NCBI RefSeq assembly: GCF_963664415.1
Contig: NZ_OY761440.1
Location: forward strand, 1,426,001-1,490,000
Length of the DNA: 64,000 nt
Source of the DNA: an uncultured Desulfobacter sp.
Lineage (GTDB): Bacteria; Desulfobacterota; Desulfobacteria; Desulfobacterales; Desulfobacteraceae
Direction: 5' to 3'
Each line of letters starts with the position of its first letter. Within the stretch, counting starts at the first letter, position 1. This document shows, piece by piece, positions 63,443-64,000 of this stretch. The position numbers and the translations under genes are program-made. The notes below the pieces were generated by a model. That model worked only from the letters and a program-made list of their open reading frames with translations, was not told where the DNA came from and ran no database searches.

Positions 63443-63706
63443 ATGAAAATAGATATTTACAACACCGCCAAGCAGAGGCTGGAAACCATTGATATTGAAA
63501 TCACAGAAGAAAACAGCACTTGGTTTGATGACTGCGTGGATAGTGATTCTGTTATGAGAATCACTGATTTTGAAGAAGGATTGCTGATTGAACAGTGCAA
63601 TTACGACTATCCAATTTGGCTTTATGATATATCCCGGGATGACATTGGTCACAATCGTCAGAGGGCTCAAGAACTGTTACCAATATATCGTGAGAATCAA
63701 CCATAA
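63443..63706 (+). CDS. Third gene of IS21 element 2, small acidic protein
   Basis: 87 residues, acidic, starting MKIDIYNTAKQRLETIDIEI. It is homologous to the 86-residue protein at 18425: both share YN, K-x-R-x-ETI-x-IEI, a T-x-F motif, ITD-x3-GLLI-x2-C and a SR-x2-I segment near residue 68, in the same position 4 nt behind istB. Conservation of the protein and its position across two different IS21 subgroups argues that it serves the element. No known domain was recognised. Confidence 0.7.
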   Translation: MKIDIYNTAKQRLETIDIEITEENSTWFDDCVDSDSVMRITDFEEGLLIEQCNYDYPIWLYDISRDDIGHNRQRAQELLPIYRENQP

Positions 63707-63788
63707 TTTTTGAAAAGCGTAGTACGTTTATCTATAAACAAGGAAATAGCAGGGATGTCAGCCTGGTGTTTGGAAATAGGAGAGAATC

Positions 63789-63986
63789 ATGCGAGGTGGT
63801 TATAGGGGAAAACCAAAGCCTAAATTGCCGGCACATCTAAAGCGTGTTCATGTGAATGCCCGCATTCAGCGGTGGATGCTTGACGAGCTCAAAAAAAGAG
63901 GCGAGGTTGGGATCGTTTTGGAATATATATTGATTGACGCAGGCTTTAAGTACCAGCCTGAAAAAAGAGAAGACAGGCCAGTTTAA
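63789..63986 (+). CDS. Small basic protein, possible ribbon-helix-helix
   Basis: 65 residues with a good ribosome site (TAGGAGAG). A basic N-terminus (MRGGYRGKPKPKLPAHLKRV) precedes VHVNARIQRWMLDELKKRGE and VGIVLEYILIDAGFKYQ. The strand-helix-helix pattern is like MetJ/Arc-type DNA-binding proteins. It may be a further gene of the IS21 element or of the flanking DNA. The family is not certain. Confidence 0.5.
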   Translation: MRGGYRGKPKPKLPAHLKRVHVNARIQRWMLDELKKRGEVGIVLEYILIDAGFKYQPEKREDRPV

Positions 63987-64000
63987 CGCATATTTTAGAA

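Larger units (their letters stand above)
61013..64000 (+). mobile_element. IS21-family element 2, right end not in view
   Basis: The left end begins TGCGACAATTATCTTGTCCG with a second, similar motif GACGACAATTACCTTGACCG about 22 bp later, the multiple terminal repeats of IS21. istA, istB and a third small gene follow, as in the element at 16042, but the sequences are different. No matching right end appears before the window edge. Confidence 0.8.

Noticed and set aside
1..64000. CRISPR array, rRNA or tRNA genes
   Set aside because: No regularly spaced short repeats, no rRNA-like or cloverleaf sequence noticed on either strand by eye; tRNAscan and a CRISPR finder were not run.

Overview
The window looks like an accessory region of a Gram-negative anaerobe, most likely a Desulfobacterota (Desulfobacterales-type) genome. 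This is inferred from moderate GC, outer-membrane TonB receptors, an EFR1-type flavodoxin-ferredoxin, a C_GCAxxG protein and the style of the insertion sequences; no rRNA or tRNA gene is visible to settle it.

Region 1 (1-23.3 kb) is a tandem family of outer-membrane uptake loci. The repeated unit is a PchR-like AraC regulator, a divergently transcribed TonB-dependent receptor, sometimes a DUF4198 periplasmic protein, then the decayed end of an RND efflux pump. Three divergent AraC/receptor intergenic regions share a pair of direct repeats (GTGGYGTGAAA, 21 bp apart), the probable AraC operator. Two of the three paralogous receptors are cut by insertion sequences (an ISKra4-like element and an IS21 element), both with target duplications that allow exact in-silico excision. 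A fourth, more distant AraC/receptor pair and a receptor stump beside a broken IS1634 element lie at the left. An antitoxin/zeta-toxin pair sits at 2.4-3.4 kb.

Region 2 (23.3-36 kb) is more ordinary chromosome: a C_GCAxxG gene with an in-frame TGA, a SNF2 helicase translationally coupled to a run of three methyltransferase-like genes, an XRE-cupin regulator, an IS1 element, a Kef-type cation/proton antiporter, an XRE + DUF2975 membrane-protein pair, a LysR regulator and an AhpD/CMD protein.

Region 3 (36-43 kb) is IS-rich. An IS66 element splits a retropepsin-like aspartyl protease, an IS701 element follows, then a second copy of the XRE + DUF2975 pair whose leader is split by a 1432-bp IS. 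The same IS occurs again, inverted, at 54.9 kb. Region 4 (43-50.4 kb) holds a GNAT enzyme, a methyltransferase and a CecR-YbhGFSR-like ABC exporter operon with a 20-bp palindromic operator.

Region 5 (50.8-59.1 kb) is a hypothetical-gene island: a LysM protein with a G9 tract that breaks its frame, a lipoprotein, a DUF6624 protein, a NYN-LOTUS protein bounded by 28-bp direct repeats, a coiled-coil membrane protein, and a MITE-like palindrome next to a DUF4198 fragment. Region 6 (59.4-64 kb) has YcgN and EFR1 genes, a solo IS66 end and a second, different IS21 element that runs to, and perhaps past, the window edge. The two IS21 elements, though divergent, each carry a homologous third small acidic gene behind istB.
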